DNA of 64,000 nucleotides from Rhizobium sp. BT04 (GCF_030053135.1 NZ_CP125652.1:1736001-1800000); one strand, 5' to 3'. Counted from the stretch's first letter, positions 1 to 8,018 are shown. Made by a program: numbers and translations. The notes: generated by a model not told the origin, from the sequence alone.

Positions 1-609
1 TCCACTGCTGCCCTCGACATGCTGAAACGTGTCGGCATCCCCGACCCGACGCGGCGCTTCAACCTCTATCCGCACGAGCTCTCCGGCGGCATGCGCCAGC
101 GCATCGTCATCGCCATGGCGCTGCTCACCAAACCGAAGCTCCTGATCGCCGACGAGCCGACGACGGCGCTCGACGTCACCATCCAGGCGCAGATTCTCGA
201 TCTCTTCAACGACCTGACGGCGGAAATGAACACGGCGCTTGTCATGATCACCCACGATCTCGGCGTCGTCGCCGGCCTCGCCGACCGCGTCGCCGTCATG
301 TATGCCGGCCGCATCGTCGAGGAGGCGCCCGTCGACGAGCTGTTCGACAATCCGGCTCATCCCTATACCGCGGCGCTGCATGCCTCGATCCCGCGCCCGG
401 ACCAGGATGTCGATGACCTCGTCGTCATTCCCGGCCGTCCACCGAACCTGCAGCACCTGCCGAAGGGCTGCAATTTCTCGCCGCGCTGTTCGCAGGTCCA
501 GGACGATTGCATCGACCGCCCGCCGCCGCTCGAAACGCTGGCGCCGCGCCACTGTGCAGCCTGCTACCACCCGTTCCCCCGCCGTGAGGAGTTGTTGAAC
601 CATGGCTGA
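1..609 (+). CDS. dppD: Dipeptide/oligopeptide ABC transporter ATP-binding protein, DppD-like (5' end outside window)
   Basis: This is the C-terminal part of an ABC ATPase. The frame is open from base 1, so the Walker A half lies upstream of the window. Visible are the ABC signature LSGGMRQR, Walker B LLIADEPTTALDVT and the switch histidine in MITHDLGVV. They are followed by the oligopeptide-transporter C-terminal domain with a cysteine cluster (CNFSPRCSQVQDDC). In this family the DppD and DppF ATPases pair to energise uptake through the DppB/DppC membrane subunits. Its stop overlaps the start of the next ATPase gene, so the two are translationally coupled. The exact substrate (dipeptide, oligopeptide or another solute of this class) cannot be read from the ATPase. 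Confidence 0.9.
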   Translation, partial: STAALDMLKRVGIPDPTRRFNLYPHELSGGMRQRIVIAMALLTKPKLLIADEPTTALDVTIQAQILDLFNDLTAEMNTALVMITHDLGVVAGLADRVAVMYAGRIVEEAPVDELFDNPAHPYTAALHASIPRPDQDVDDLVVIPGRPPNLQHLPKGCNFSPRCSQVQDDCIDRPPPLETLAPRHCAACYHPFPRREELLNHG

Positions 610-1588
610 TCGTTCGCTTCTGAGGGTCGAGAACCTGACGACCCAGTTCGAACTGCCTGCGAAGGGCCTCTTCAAGCCGCCGGTCTTCCTCACCGCCGTC
701 AACAATGTCAGCTTCGACCTTGCCGAAGGCCGCACGCTCGGCATCGTCGGCGAATCAGGCTGCGGCAAGTCCACGCTCGGCCGTTCCATCCTGCGGCTCC
801 TGAAATCGCAGAAGGGCCGCATCCTCTGGCAGGGTCGCAATCTTCTCGACCTCTCGGAAGAGGAAATGCGCGCCGCCCGCCGCGACATGCAGATCATCTT
901 CCAGGATCCGATCGCCTCGCTCGACCCGCGCATGACGGTCGGCGACATCATCGCCGAGCCGCTCACCGTTTTCGAGCCGAAGCTTTCGAAGGCCGAGCGC
1001 ACCGAGCGCGTCCGCGAGATCATGACCGCCGTCGGACTGGTGCCCGAGATGATCAACCGCTATCCCCATGAATTCTCCGGCGGCCAGGCGCAGCGCATCG
1101 GCATTGCCCGGGCGGTCGTCACCAAACCCAAGCTCATCGTCTGCGACGAGCCGGTCTCGGCCCTCGACGTCTCGATCCAGGGCCAGGTGATCACGCTCCT
1201 GCGCAAACTGCGCAAGGAATTCGGCCTGACGCTGATCTTCATCAGCCACGATCTCTCGGTCGTGCGCCTGATCTCAGACGATGTGCTGGTGCTCTATCTC
1301 GGCAGGGTGGTGGAAGCCGGCGACTGCGCCACCGTCTTCGATCATCCGGCCCATCCCTATACGCAGGCGCTGTTTTCCGCAGCACCGATCCCGGATCCGA
1401 AGCTTGCGCGCCTGCGCACCCGCATCCGCCTGCAGGGCGATCCGCCCTCGCCGCTCAACCCGCCGAAAGGCTGCGTCTTCTCGCCGCGCTGCTGGAAGGC
1501 GACCGACATCTGCCGCACCGAAATGCCGCCGACCGAGGAAGTCCGCCCCGGCCAGAAGGCCGCCTGCTACCACATGGACAGGCCATGA
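602..1588 (+). CDS. dppF: Dipeptide/oligopeptide ABC transporter ATP-binding protein, DppF-like
   Basis: A complete 328-residue ABC ATPase, second partner of the DppD/DppF pair at the inner membrane. Walker A GESGCGKST is at residues 50-58. The signature is FSGGQAQRIGIAR, Walker B is LIVCDEPVSALDVS and the switch histidine is in FISHDLSVV. The C-terminal oligopeptide-transporter domain carries a second cysteine cluster (CVFSPRCWKATDIC). The ATG overlaps the last codons of the upstream ATPase by 8 bases, which makes it the last gene of the importer operon. A stem-loop terminator follows directly. Substrate specificity rests on a binding protein that is not in the window. Confidence 0.92.
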   Translation: MADRSLLRVENLTTQFELPAKGLFKPPVFLTAVNNVSFDLAEGRTLGIVGESGCGKSTLGRSILRLLKSQKGRILWQGRNLLDLSEEEMRAARRDMQIIFQDPIASLDPRMTVGDIIAEPLTVFEPKLSKAERTERVREIMTAVGLVPEMINRYPHEFSGGQAQRIGIARAVVTKPKLIVCDEPVSALDVSIQGQVITLLRKLRKEFGLTLIFISHDLSVVRLISDDVLVLYLGRVVEAGDCATVFDHPAHPYTQALFSAAPIPDPKLARLRTRIRLQGDPPSPLNPPKGCVFSPRCWKATDICRTEMPPTEEVRPGQKAACYHMDRP

Positions 1589-1594
1589 ATGGAA

Positions 1595-1628
1595 CGAAGG
1601 CCAGCTGAAATGGCCTTCGCTCTTTTCC
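1595..1628 (+). terminator. Rho-independent terminator of the dpp operon
   Basis: A perfect 9-bp stem, CGAAGGCCA (1595-1603) and TGGCCTTCG (1611-1619), has a 7-base loop and is followed by a T-rich run (TCTTTTCC). It begins 6 bases after the dppF stop codon. Confidence 0.8.
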
Positions 1629-1765
1629 GAATATTTGCGCTTCCATCTCCAAGACGGGGCGTTCGGAAACGGGCTTGTTTCGGAATCTATAGTCGCTGAT
1701 AACGAAGATTTAGATGGCGGTATGCTATTTCGTTCCGGCCTGATCATGGGCCAGGGGAACGTTAC

Positions 1766-2107
1766 ATGAAATCGAAACTGTCAGGATTGATCGCACTTGC
1801 GGCTGCGATCGTCACCGCCTCCGTCGTGCCGTCGAATGCCGAAGATCTGAAGTTCAAGCTCACCAACGGGACCGACTCCGTCCTGACGCGTTTCTACAGT
1901 TCGCCGACCGGCGTCGCCAACTGGGAAGAAGATGTATTCGGCGAGGACGTTCTCGATCCAGGCGAAAGCGTCAACATCACCATCGCCGACGGCCGCACGG
2001 TCTGCAAATACGATATGCGCTTCGAATTCGAAGAAGGTTCCGACCTCGCGACCACCGACGACACGCAGGATCTTTGCGAACTCGGCAGCTACACAATCCA
2101 CGAATAG
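1766..2107 (+). CDS. Small exported protein of unknown function
   Basis: A 113-residue protein. The N terminus is a standard Sec signal peptide: MKSK, a hydrophobic stretch, then a cleavage-like PSNA-ED boundary at about residue 25. The mature part is acidic and contains two cysteines (in TVCKYD and DLCELG) that could form a periplasmic disulfide. I do not recognise the family. It is monocistronic, 177 bases after dppF, and is followed by its own hairpin. The start is chosen because the signal peptide begins exactly there. A periplasmic location is inferred, and no function can be assigned. Confidence 0.75.
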   Translation: MKSKLSGLIALAAAIVTASVVPSNAEDLKFKLTNGTDSVLTRFYSSPTGVANWEEDVFGEDVLDPGESVNITIADGRTVCKYDMRFEFEEGSDLATTDDTQDLCELGSYTIHE

Positions 2108-2122
2108 GCATCCTTCGCCGGC

Positions 2123-2157
2123 GCCTGCCTTCGCTTCGTCTGTGGAGGCGGGCTTTT
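2123..2157 (+). terminator. Stem-loop terminator after the exported protein gene
   Basis: GCCTGCCT (2123-2130) pairs with AGGCGGGC (2146-2153), with one G-T wobble and a 15-base loop. TTTT follows at 2154-2157. Confidence 0.65.
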
Positions 2158-2283
2158 CATTCCTCATGGGATCGGCGCCGATGATATCGGCGCTTGTCTC
2201 TCCGCCCGGCTCCGCGTATCAGCGGACAATCAAAGCGATGGAGCGGCCTGTTGGATCAGCGGCGCTCATGCCGGGAGGACAAG

Positions 2284-3219
2284 GTGAGCGGAAGACGGTT
2301 TCTATCGATCGGTGAATGCATGGTGGAACTTTCGCAGGCGGGCGACGGCCTGCTGCGCAAGGGCTTTGCCGGCGATACCTTCAACACCGCCTGGTATGCC
2401 CGCGCCTGCCTTGCCGCCGACTGGTCTGTCGATTATTTCACCGCACTTGGCGACGACGCCATGTCGGATGAGATGGTGGCCTTCATCGAGACAGCAGGCA
2501 TCGGCACGAGCCTCATCCGCCGCATCAGGGGCAAGACGCCCGGCCTTTACATGATCAATCTGAAGAATGGCGAGCGATCCTTCAGCTACTGGCGCGACAA
2601 TTCGGCCGCCCGCAGCCTGGCCGCCGATCCCGACTGCCTGCGTGAGGCGGTGGAAAGCGCTGATGTCGTCTATTTCTCCGGCATCACTCTTGCCATCCTG
2701 CCGCAGGAGGACGCCACGACGCTGCTCGCCGAAATCCGCCGCGCCAAGGCCGCCGGCAAGCTCGTGGTGTTCGATCCGAACATCCGCCCCCGCCTCTGGT
2801 CGAGCTACGACGTGATGCACGCGACGATCAGCGAGGGCGCCCGCTCCTCCGTGCTCGTCATGCCGAGCTTCGACGACGAGGCCGCCCATTTCGGCGACGA
2901 TTCCATCGACGCGACCATCCACCGCTATAAGGCGCTCGGCGCCGTCAATATTGTCGTCAAGAACGGTGCGGATGGCGTCAGGTTGAATTTCGCCGGCGAG
3001 GAAACCTTCGTTCCGGCCGAGAAGGTGAAGAAGGTAGTCGATACGACAAGCGCCGGCGACAGTTTCAATGGCGCCTTCCTTTCCCGATATCTGGAAACCG
3101 GCGATGCGCCCGCCGCCGCCCGCTTCGCGGCAGGCGTGGCGGCTCGCGTCGTCAGTGAACATGGAGCGTTGGTCGTGAAGGAAAAGCTTGGCCTGAGCAG
3201 CGGCCGGACCCGCGCATGA
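2284..3219 (+). CDS. kdgK: PfkB-family sugar kinase, probable 2-dehydro-3-deoxygluconokinase
   Basis: A ribokinase/PfkB-fold kinase of 311 residues. It opens with the family N-terminal motif FLSIGECMVEL and ends with the ATP/anion-hole motif DTTSAGDSFNGAF containing the catalytic Asp. KDG kinases phosphorylate 2-keto-3-deoxygluconate to KDPG in uronate and pectin-sugar breakdown. The sequence resembles that subgroup more than fructokinases, but this is judgement by eye. The GTG start at 2284 is preferred over more upstream starts because a GGAGGA ribosome-binding site (2274-2279) sits 4 bases before it and the family begins there. It stands alone and is convergent with gstI. Confidence 0.85.
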   Translation: MSGRRFLSIGECMVELSQAGDGLLRKGFAGDTFNTAWYARACLAADWSVDYFTALGDDAMSDEMVAFIETAGIGTSLIRRIRGKTPGLYMINLKNGERSFSYWRDNSAARSLAADPDCLREAVESADVVYFSGITLAILPQEDATTLLAEIRRAKAAGKLVVFDPNIRPRLWSSYDVMHATISEGARSSVLVMPSFDDEAAHFGDDSIDATIHRYKALGAVNIVVKNGADGVRLNFAGEETFVPAEKVKKVVDTTSAGDSFNGAFLSRYLETGDAPAAARFAAGVAARVVSEHGALVVKEKLGLSSGRTRA

Positions 3220-3230
3220 CGATATAACAA

Positions 3231-3268
3231 GAATGCCATGCGCGGGCGCTCCCCGCTTATCGGCATTC
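3231..3268. terminator. Nested inverted repeat between convergent kdgK and gstI
   Basis: GAATGCC (3231-3237) pairs with GGCATTC (3262-3268). Inside it GCGGG pairs with CCCGC around a short loop. It lies in the 73-base gap between two convergent stop codons, so it may terminate transcripts from both sides. No strong T-run is present. Confidence 0.45.
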
Positions 3269-3292
3269 CTGCTCCCGGAGCGAAACAGGAAA

Positions 3293-3484
3293 TCAGGACT
3301 TCGTCGGCCGATCGGTCTCGCGAACCGCCTCGTCATGATACCAGCAGCTGTCGAGCGCTGCATCGCAGATGTCGGCTGCCTCGCGCTCCATCATCCGGGC
3401 GCGTTCGAACCGGCTGGCGGCCCGCGGCGGCCTGACAGGAAACTGGTAGATCGTTGCGGATTCACGATGGAAACCGGTGGGCAT
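3293..3484 (-). CDS. gstI: GstI, glutamine synthetase II translational inhibitor (DUF2735 family)
   Basis: With the ATG at 3484 the product is 63 residues, starting MPTGFHRESATIYQFPV. A GGAGG ribosome-binding site lies 8 bases upstream. The frame is open further upstream to 3538 but that extension has no ribosome-binding site. Length, N-terminal sequence and position divergent from glnII match GstI of R. leguminosarum. As I recall the published work, GstI is a 63-residue peptide that blocks translation of glnII mRNA, and NtrC controls gstI and glnII in opposite directions. The mechanism is known from that literature and is not visible here. The NtrC-like dyads at 3541-3577 lie where a gstI promoter would be. 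Confidence 0.85.
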   Translation of the reverse strand: MPTGFHRESATIYQFPVRPPRAASRFERARMMEREAADICDAALDSCWYHDEAVRETDRPTKS

Positions 3485-3540
3485 GAGATCGCCTCCATTC
3501 AGCTTGCGCATCAACATTTGCCACCGAAACCATAGCACGA

Positions 3541-3577
3541 TGCACAGAGTTTATGCAAATTGCATAAAATATATGCA
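3541..3577. promoter_or_regulatory. Two tandem NtrC-type operator dyads between gstI and glnII
   Basis: Two 17-bp sites each have the form TGCA-N9-TGCA, the spacing of classical NtrC sites. Site 1 is 3541-3557 and site 2 is 3561-3577. Their centres are 20 bp apart, two helical turns. The middle half-sites also form TTATGCA-AAT-TGCATAA. The pair lies about 57 bp upstream of the gstI start and about 235 bp upstream of the glnII -24 element. That fits repression of gstI and enhancer-type activation of glnII. Binding is inferred. Confidence 0.65.
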
Positions 3578-3809
3578 TCGCCATCACGGTGATTGATCGC
3601 TATGCTGTCTGCCACAGAAGCTTGCGCCTATTTGTTCAACACGTCATCAGTTTATGCTAACGCCCAAATTTTCATCCGGTTCCACGGCCAAAAATTCCTT
3701 TCTCCCTGATGATTCAGCCTTCGGCTGTGAAATCGGGCTGCTTTCGGGGAAGCGGAAAAAAGCGCGCGGGCCGGCTGATTCGCGCATTTTCTTTCGCGGG
3801 GCATCAAAC

Positions 3810-3825
3810 TGGCACGCTACATGCT
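3810..3825 (+). promoter_or_regulatory. Sigma-54 (-24/-12) promoter of glnII
   Basis: TGGCACG-CTAC-ATGCT matches the RpoN consensus TGGCACG-N4-TTGCW. The invariant GG (3811-3812) and GC (3823-3824) are exactly 10 bases apart. A start site near 3836 would give a leader of about 80 bases before the glnII ATG. Confidence 0.8.
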
Positions 3826-3915
3826 TGAATAGATGCATCCCCTGGCGGTCGGATGCGTTTGCGCGCCGAGATCGTCTCCGGATTTGCTCACCTTCGTAGC
3901 ATTGAGAGAGTCACG

Positions 3916-4956
3916 ATGACAAAATATAAGCTCGAGTATATTTGGCTCGATGGGTACACTCCGGTACCGAACCTGCGTGGCAAGACGCAGATCAAGGAAT
4001 TTGACGTATTCCCGACGCTGGAACAGCTTCCGCTTTGGGGCTTTGACGGCTCCTCGACGCAGCAGGCCGAAGGCCGCAGCTCCGATTGCGTGCTGAAGCC
4101 CGTCGCCATCTATCCCGACCCGGCCCGTACCAACGGCGCGCTGGTCATGTGCGAAGTCATGATGCCCGATGGCGTCACGCCGCACCCGAGCAACGCCCGC
4201 GCCACCATCCTCGACGACGAAGATGCCTGGTTCGGCTTCGAACAGGAATATTTCTTCTACCAGAACGGTCGTCCGCTCGGCTTCCCCGAACAGGGCTACC
4301 CGGCTCCGCAGGGCCCTTATTACACCGGCGTCGGCTATTCGAATGTCGGCGACGTCGCCCGCGAAATTGTCGAGGAACATCTCGACCTGTGCCTGGCCGC
4401 CGGCATCAACCACGAAGGCATCAATGCCGAAGTGGCCAAGGGCCAGTGGGAATTCCAGATTTTCGGCAAGGGCTCCAAGAAGGCCGCCGACCAGATCTGG
4501 ATGGCTCGCTACCTGCTGCAGCGCCTGACCGAAAAGTACGGCATCGACATCGAGTATCATTGCAAGCCGCTCGGCGATACCGACTGGAACGGTTCGGGCA
4601 TGCACTGCAACTTCTCCACCAAGTATATGCGCGAAGTCGGCGGCAAGGCCTATTTCGAAGCGCTGATGGCGCAGTTCGAAAAGAACCTGATGGACCACAT
4701 CAATGTCTACGGCCCTGACAACGACAAGCGCCTGACCGGCAAGCACGAAACGGCTCCGTGGAACAAGTTCTCCTACGGCGTTGCCGACCGCGGCGCTTCG
4801 ATCCGCGTGCCGCACTCCTTCGTCAAGAACGATTACAAGGGCTATCTGGAAGATCGCCGCCCGAATTCGCAGGGCTGCCCCTACCAGATCGCTTCGCAGG
4901 TTCTGAAGACGATCTCGGAAGTTCCGATCGCAGGCTCGGCTTCCGCTGCCGCCTAA
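3916..4956 (+). CDS. glnII: Glutamine synthetase II (eukaryotic-type GSII)
   Basis: A 346-residue cytosolic enzyme that makes glutamine from glutamate, ammonia and ATP. It starts MTKYKLEYIWLDGYTPVPNL, and the beta-grasp signature WGFDGSSTQQ is near residue 47. The catalytic-core motifs FGFEQEYF and NGSGMHCNFSTK follow, with ETAPWNKFSYGVADRGASIR near the C terminus. Length and motifs place it in the short eukaryotic-like GSII family typical of rhizobia, not the longer GlnA. The ATG at 3916 is chosen because this is where GSII proteins begin. Transcription is probably from the sigma-54 promoter under NtrC, so expressed under nitrogen limitation, with translational control by divergent gstI. A strong terminator follows. 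Confidence 0.97.
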   Translation: MTKYKLEYIWLDGYTPVPNLRGKTQIKEFDVFPTLEQLPLWGFDGSSTQQAEGRSSDCVLKPVAIYPDPARTNGALVMCEVMMPDGVTPHPSNARATILDDEDAWFGFEQEYFFYQNGRPLGFPEQGYPAPQGPYYTGVGYSNVGDVAREIVEEHLDLCLAAGINHEGINAEVAKGQWEFQIFGKGSKKAADQIWMARYLLQRLTEKYGIDIEYHCKPLGDTDWNGSGMHCNFSTKYMREVGGKAYFEALMAQFEKNLMDHINVYGPDNDKRLTGKHETAPWNKFSYGVADRGASIRVPHSFVKNDYKGYLEDRRPNSQGCPYQIASQVLKTISEVPIAGSASAAA

Positions 4957-4964
4957 CCTCCCAA

Positions 4965-4999
4965 ACGGCGCCGGTCCATGACCGGCGCCGTCATTCCTT
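4965..4999 (+). terminator. Rho-independent terminator of glnII
   Basis: A perfect 11-bp stem, ACGGCGCCGGT (4965-4975) and ACCGGCGCCGT (4981-4991), has a 5-base loop. The pyrimidine-rich CATTCCTTCC follows. Confidence 0.85.
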
Positions 5000-5194
5000 C
5001 CGCATGAAATCTGCGATCGGCCGCTGACATATTCGCGGAGATCGAGCCGTTAAGGCTCTGCAAACACAGACATGCGGCTGTAATATTTCCATCATGGTCA
5101 TGCCTCAAAATAGGCAAGCGGGAATCGCCGTTCCGGAACCCCGCTTTGGGGTTGAGCGTTGGCATATCACTGCAACGCGGATGGAAATCGTGAC

Positions 5195-6376
5195 ATGCTG
5201 CAACGTCCGGCAAACACTTACAGCGGCGAGAGCTGGGCCAATGCCGCATCCGCCGGCAATCTGCCGGAACGGCTCGTAATCGTCACCGACGCCTGGCATC
5301 CGCAGGTCAACGGGGTGGTGCGCTCGATCGAGAACACCAACCGCGAACTGGCAAAGCTGGGCGTCGAAGTCTCGATGGTCACGCCGGAGCGCTTCAACAG
5401 CATCCCCTGCCCGACCTATCCCGAGATCCGCCTCTCGATCGCTAGCTATCGCCGCGTCGCCCGTGAGATCGAGAAGCACAATCCCTCCTACGTGCATATC
5501 GCCACTGAAGGCCCGCTGGGGCTCACCGCCCGCCGTTGGTGCCTGCGCAAGCGCATGCCCTTCTCGACCAGCTATCACACGCGTTTTCCGGAATATGTTT
5601 CCGCCCGCTTGCCGATCCCGCAGAGCTGGCTCTATGCCTTCGTGCGCTGGTTCCATAATGGCGGCGCCGGCTGCATGGTCGCGACGCCGAGCCTTGCCCG
5701 CGAGCTATCGGCGCGCGGCATCAAGAACCTGATGCCCTGGACCCGTGGCATCGACGCCTCGCAGTTCCATCCCATGCCGCTTGAAGACGAACCCCTCGGT
5801 CTCCCTCGCCCGATCTTCATGACGGTTGGTCGCGTGGCGCTGGAAAAGAACCTGCCAGCCTTTCTCGATCTCGACCTGCCCGGTTCGAAGGTCGTCGTCG
5901 GCGACGGCCCGGCGCGCGCCGAACTGGAGCAGCGCTATCCCCGGGTTCACTTCACCGGCGTGAAGTTCGGCGCGGAACTGGCAAAAACCTACGCCCAGGC
6001 CGACGTCTTCGTCTTTCCGTCGCTGACCGATACCTTCGGCAATACCATCCTCGAAGCGCTGGCCTCGGGCGTCCCGGTCGCCGCCTATCCCGTCACCGGC
6101 CCTCTCGACATCATCGGCGAGGACAGCGAAGTGGGCGCGCTCGATCAGGACCTTCGGGCCGCATGCCTTGCCGCGCTCTCGGCCTCGCGCGAAAAAGCCC
6201 GCGACCTTGCCATGCAATATTCCTGGGAAGCCGCGACGCTGCAGTTCATCAACAATATCCGCGCCGCCAACGGCGTCATCACGCCGAAATGGAAGAAGGC
6301 CTGGCAATTCGCCAAGTCGCTTCCGCGGGGCAGAAAGCCCGGCGAAACCGCCGGGCCTGTCCCTTCCGGAGACTGA
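5195..6376 (+). CDS. Glycosyltransferase family 4 (GT-B fold)
   Basis: A 393-residue protein starting MLQRPANTYSG. The N-terminal Rossmann domain has the acceptor loop TDAWHPQVNGVVRSIEN typical of the group containing SqdX/MgtA-like lipid glycosyltransferases. The C-terminal nucleotide-sugar domain has GRVALEKNL and the E-x7-E type motif in FPSLTDTFGNTILEALASGVP. It probably transfers a sugar to a lipid or polysaccharide acceptor at the membrane face. Donor and acceptor cannot be read from the sequence. ATG 5195 is chosen over a TTG at 5159. It is monocistronic, and its stop codon abuts the stop of the convergent esterase gene with no spacer. Confidence 0.85.
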   Translation: MLQRPANTYSGESWANAASAGNLPERLVIVTDAWHPQVNGVVRSIENTNRELAKLGVEVSMVTPERFNSIPCPTYPEIRLSIASYRRVAREIEKHNPSYVHIATEGPLGLTARRWCLRKRMPFSTSYHTRFPEYVSARLPIPQSWLYAFVRWFHNGGAGCMVATPSLARELSARGIKNLMPWTRGIDASQFHPMPLEDEPLGLPRPIFMTVGRVALEKNLPAFLDLDLPGSKVVVGDGPARAELEQRYPRVHFTGVKFGAELAKTYAQADVFVFPSLTDTFGNTILEALASGVPVAAYPVTGPLDIIGEDSEVGALDQDLRAACLAALSASREKARDLAMQYSWEAATLQFINNIRAANGVITPKWKKAWQFAKSLPRGRKPGETAGPVPSGD

Positions 6377-7396
6377 TCAATCCCTTTTGTGTAAGGCGCT
6401 GCGAAGCGTGTCGTTCGCGACCGCAATCGCGCTGCGGACGGCCGGTGTTTCGGTAATCGCATTCAGCAGCACGAAGTCGTGGATCGTACCGTTGTAGCGG
6501 ATCGAGGTGACCTTGACGCCGGCCTGGCTGAGCTTGCGGCCATAGGCTTCACCTTCGTCGCGCAGCACATCGTTTTCATCGGTGATGATGAGGGCCGGCG
6601 GCAGACCGTTGAGCTGCTCCAGCGATGCCTGCAGCGGCGAAGCCGTCGGCTCCTTGCGCTTGGCTTCGTCGGGCAGGTAGGCATTCCAGAACCACTTCAT
6701 CGCTTCCCTGGTCAGCCACGGGCCGTTGGCGAACTGGTTGTACGAGCCATTATCGAAATTGGCGTCGGTGACAGGATAGAACAGCACCTGCTGGTCGATG
6801 GCAGGACCACCGCGCTCTTTGGCAAGCAGCGTCACCACGGCCGCCATATTGCCGCCGACGCTGTCGCCCGCCACCGCGAGCCTGCTGGCGTCGACCTTGA
6901 ACTCCTTGGCATGCTCGGCGACATATTTGGTCGCGGCATAGGCCTGCTCGATGGCCACGGGATAACGGGCTTCCGGCGAGCGTTCGTAATCGACGAAAAC
7001 GACTGCGGCATCGGCGCCGTTGGCGATTTCGCGCACCAGCCGGTCATGTGTATCGGCATCACCCAGCACCCAGCCGCCGCCATGGAAATAGAGAATGACC
7101 GGAAGCGTGCCCTTGGCATGTTCCGGGCGGACGATGCGCAGCTTGATGCTGTCCGTCGGGCCTGCCTTGATGACCTTGTTCTCTTCCTGCGCAGGAAGCT
7201 TCTTGACGTCGCCTTTCTGCGCAGCGGCGAGCACATTGCGGGCATCGGCCGGCGACAGCGTGTAGATCGGTTGGCCGCCGGCAAGCCCGTCGATGAATTT
7301 CTGCGTCGTCGGTTCGAGTACCGGATCGGCAAGCGCGCCGACGGCGGAAGCTGCCAGGAGTGCTGCTGCGGAAACTGCGGTCTTGATGGTCGACAT
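6377..7396 (-). CDS. Exported alpha/beta hydrolase (acetyl esterase/lipase, HSL-like)
   Basis: A 339-residue protein with a Sec signal peptide (MSTIKTAVSAAALLAAS, cleavage near ALAD). The hormone-sensitive-lipase oxyanion motif HGGGWVLGD is present, the nucleophile elbow is GDSVGGN, an acidic residue is in TDENDVLRD and the catalytic His is in TIHDFVLLN. It probably hydrolyses short-chain esters in the periplasm. The ATG at 7396 has a GAGAGGACGAG ribosome-binding site and begins the signal peptide. It is divergent from an OhrR/MarR-type regulator, with a shared operator motif in front of both genes, so redox or substrate-responsive control is likely. The natural substrate is unknown. Confidence 0.87.
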   Translation of the reverse strand: MSTIKTAVSAAALLAASAVGALADPVLEPTTQKFIDGLAGGQPIYTLSPADARNVLAAAQKGDVKKLPAQEENKVIKAGPTDSIKLRIVRPEHAKGTLPVILYFHGGGWVLGDADTHDRLVREIANGADAAVVFVDYERSPEARYPVAIEQAYAATKYVAEHAKEFKVDASRLAVAGDSVGGNMAAVVTLLAKERGGPAIDQQVLFYPVTDANFDNGSYNQFANGPWLTREAMKWFWNAYLPDEAKRKEPTASPLQASLEQLNGLPPALIITDENDVLRDEGEAYGRKLSQAGVKVTSIRYNGTIHDFVLLNAITETPAVRSAIAVANDTLRSALHKRD

Positions 7397-7460
7397 CGTC
7401 TCGTCCTCTCGTTTTTTGATGTTCGTCCTGAACACCGTTTTTATATCGCGCACGATTATT

Positions 7461-7530
7461 TATCGAACAATATAAATTTGCGCATAGCTGCGATGCATAA
7501 AAATCGCTTCCTATTATTTATCGCACGATA
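7461..7530. promoter_or_regulatory. Duplicated MarR/OhrR operator between esterase and regulator genes
   Basis: Two near-identical AT-rich sites share an ATTATTTATCGnACrATATA core. The dyad TATCGAACAATA is at 7461-7472 and the perfect dyad TATCGCACGATA at 7519-7530, 58 bp apart. One lies 29 bp upstream of the regulator ATG and the other about 65 bp upstream of the esterase ATG, so each gene has its own copy. Confidence 0.6.
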
Positions 7531-7558
7531 TATACTTCGGAAGTTTTGGAGACTACCC

Positions 7559-7996
7559 ATGCAGGATCCGCTGAAGCTCGACAATTTCATCTGTTTCGCC
7601 GTCTATACGACAAGCCACGCACTGAACCGCGTCTACAAGCCGCTTCTCGACTCGCTCGGTCTCACCTATCCGCAATATCTGACGATGGTTTCACTCTGGG
7701 AGCAGGACGGCCAGACCGTCGGCGGCCTCGGCGAAAAGCTCTTCCTGGAATCAAGCACGCTGACGCCTCTGCTGAAGCGCCTGGAAACCGCTGGTTATGT
7801 CAGACGCGAACGCAGCAGGGACGACGAACGCGTCGTGGTGCTTCGGCTGACGGAGGAAGGCAAGCACCTCAGGGAAAAGGCAATCGGCATCCCCGGCTGC
7901 ATCGTCGCTGCCAGCGGTCGCTCTGCAGTCGATCTCACCCGGCTGCAGAGCGAAATCGTGGCGCTGCGCGAGGCGCTGAACAAAAGCGTGGCTTAG
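7559..7996 (+). CDS. MarR-family transcriptional regulator, OhrR-like
   Basis: A 145-residue winged-helix dimeric repressor. The N terminus NFICFAVYTTSHALNR carries the single cysteine that OhrR proteins use to sense organic hydroperoxides. The DNA-binding segment includes LFLESSTLTPLLKRLE and the wing RRERSRDDERVV. A second cysteine is in IPGCIV. OhrR normally controls ohr, but here the divergent neighbour is an exported esterase. Start ATG 7559 follows an AT-rich operator region and has a GGAGA-like ribosome-binding site. It probably represses itself and the esterase. The inducer is inferred from the cysteine only. Confidence 0.85.
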   Translation: MQDPLKLDNFICFAVYTTSHALNRVYKPLLDSLGLTYPQYLTMVSLWEQDGQTVGGLGEKLFLESSTLTPLLKRLETAGYVRRERSRDDERVVVLRLTEEGKHLREKAIGIPGCIVAASGRSAVDLTRLQSEIVALREALNKSVA

Positions 7997-8018
7997 GCGC
8001 CAGCGGCTCGACCCCGGG

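Noticed and set aside
3484..3540. Possible sigma-54 promoter for gstI on the reverse strand
   Set aside because: TGGCAAATGTTGATGC has GG and GC 11 bases apart instead of 10, which is incompatible with the consensus. A sigma-70 promoter overlapping the NtrC sites is more likely.
4992..5194. Possible tRNA or riboswitch between glnII and the glycosyltransferase gene
   Set aside because: No cloverleaf or conserved aptamer elements could be traced. Only an ordinary upstream region is visible.
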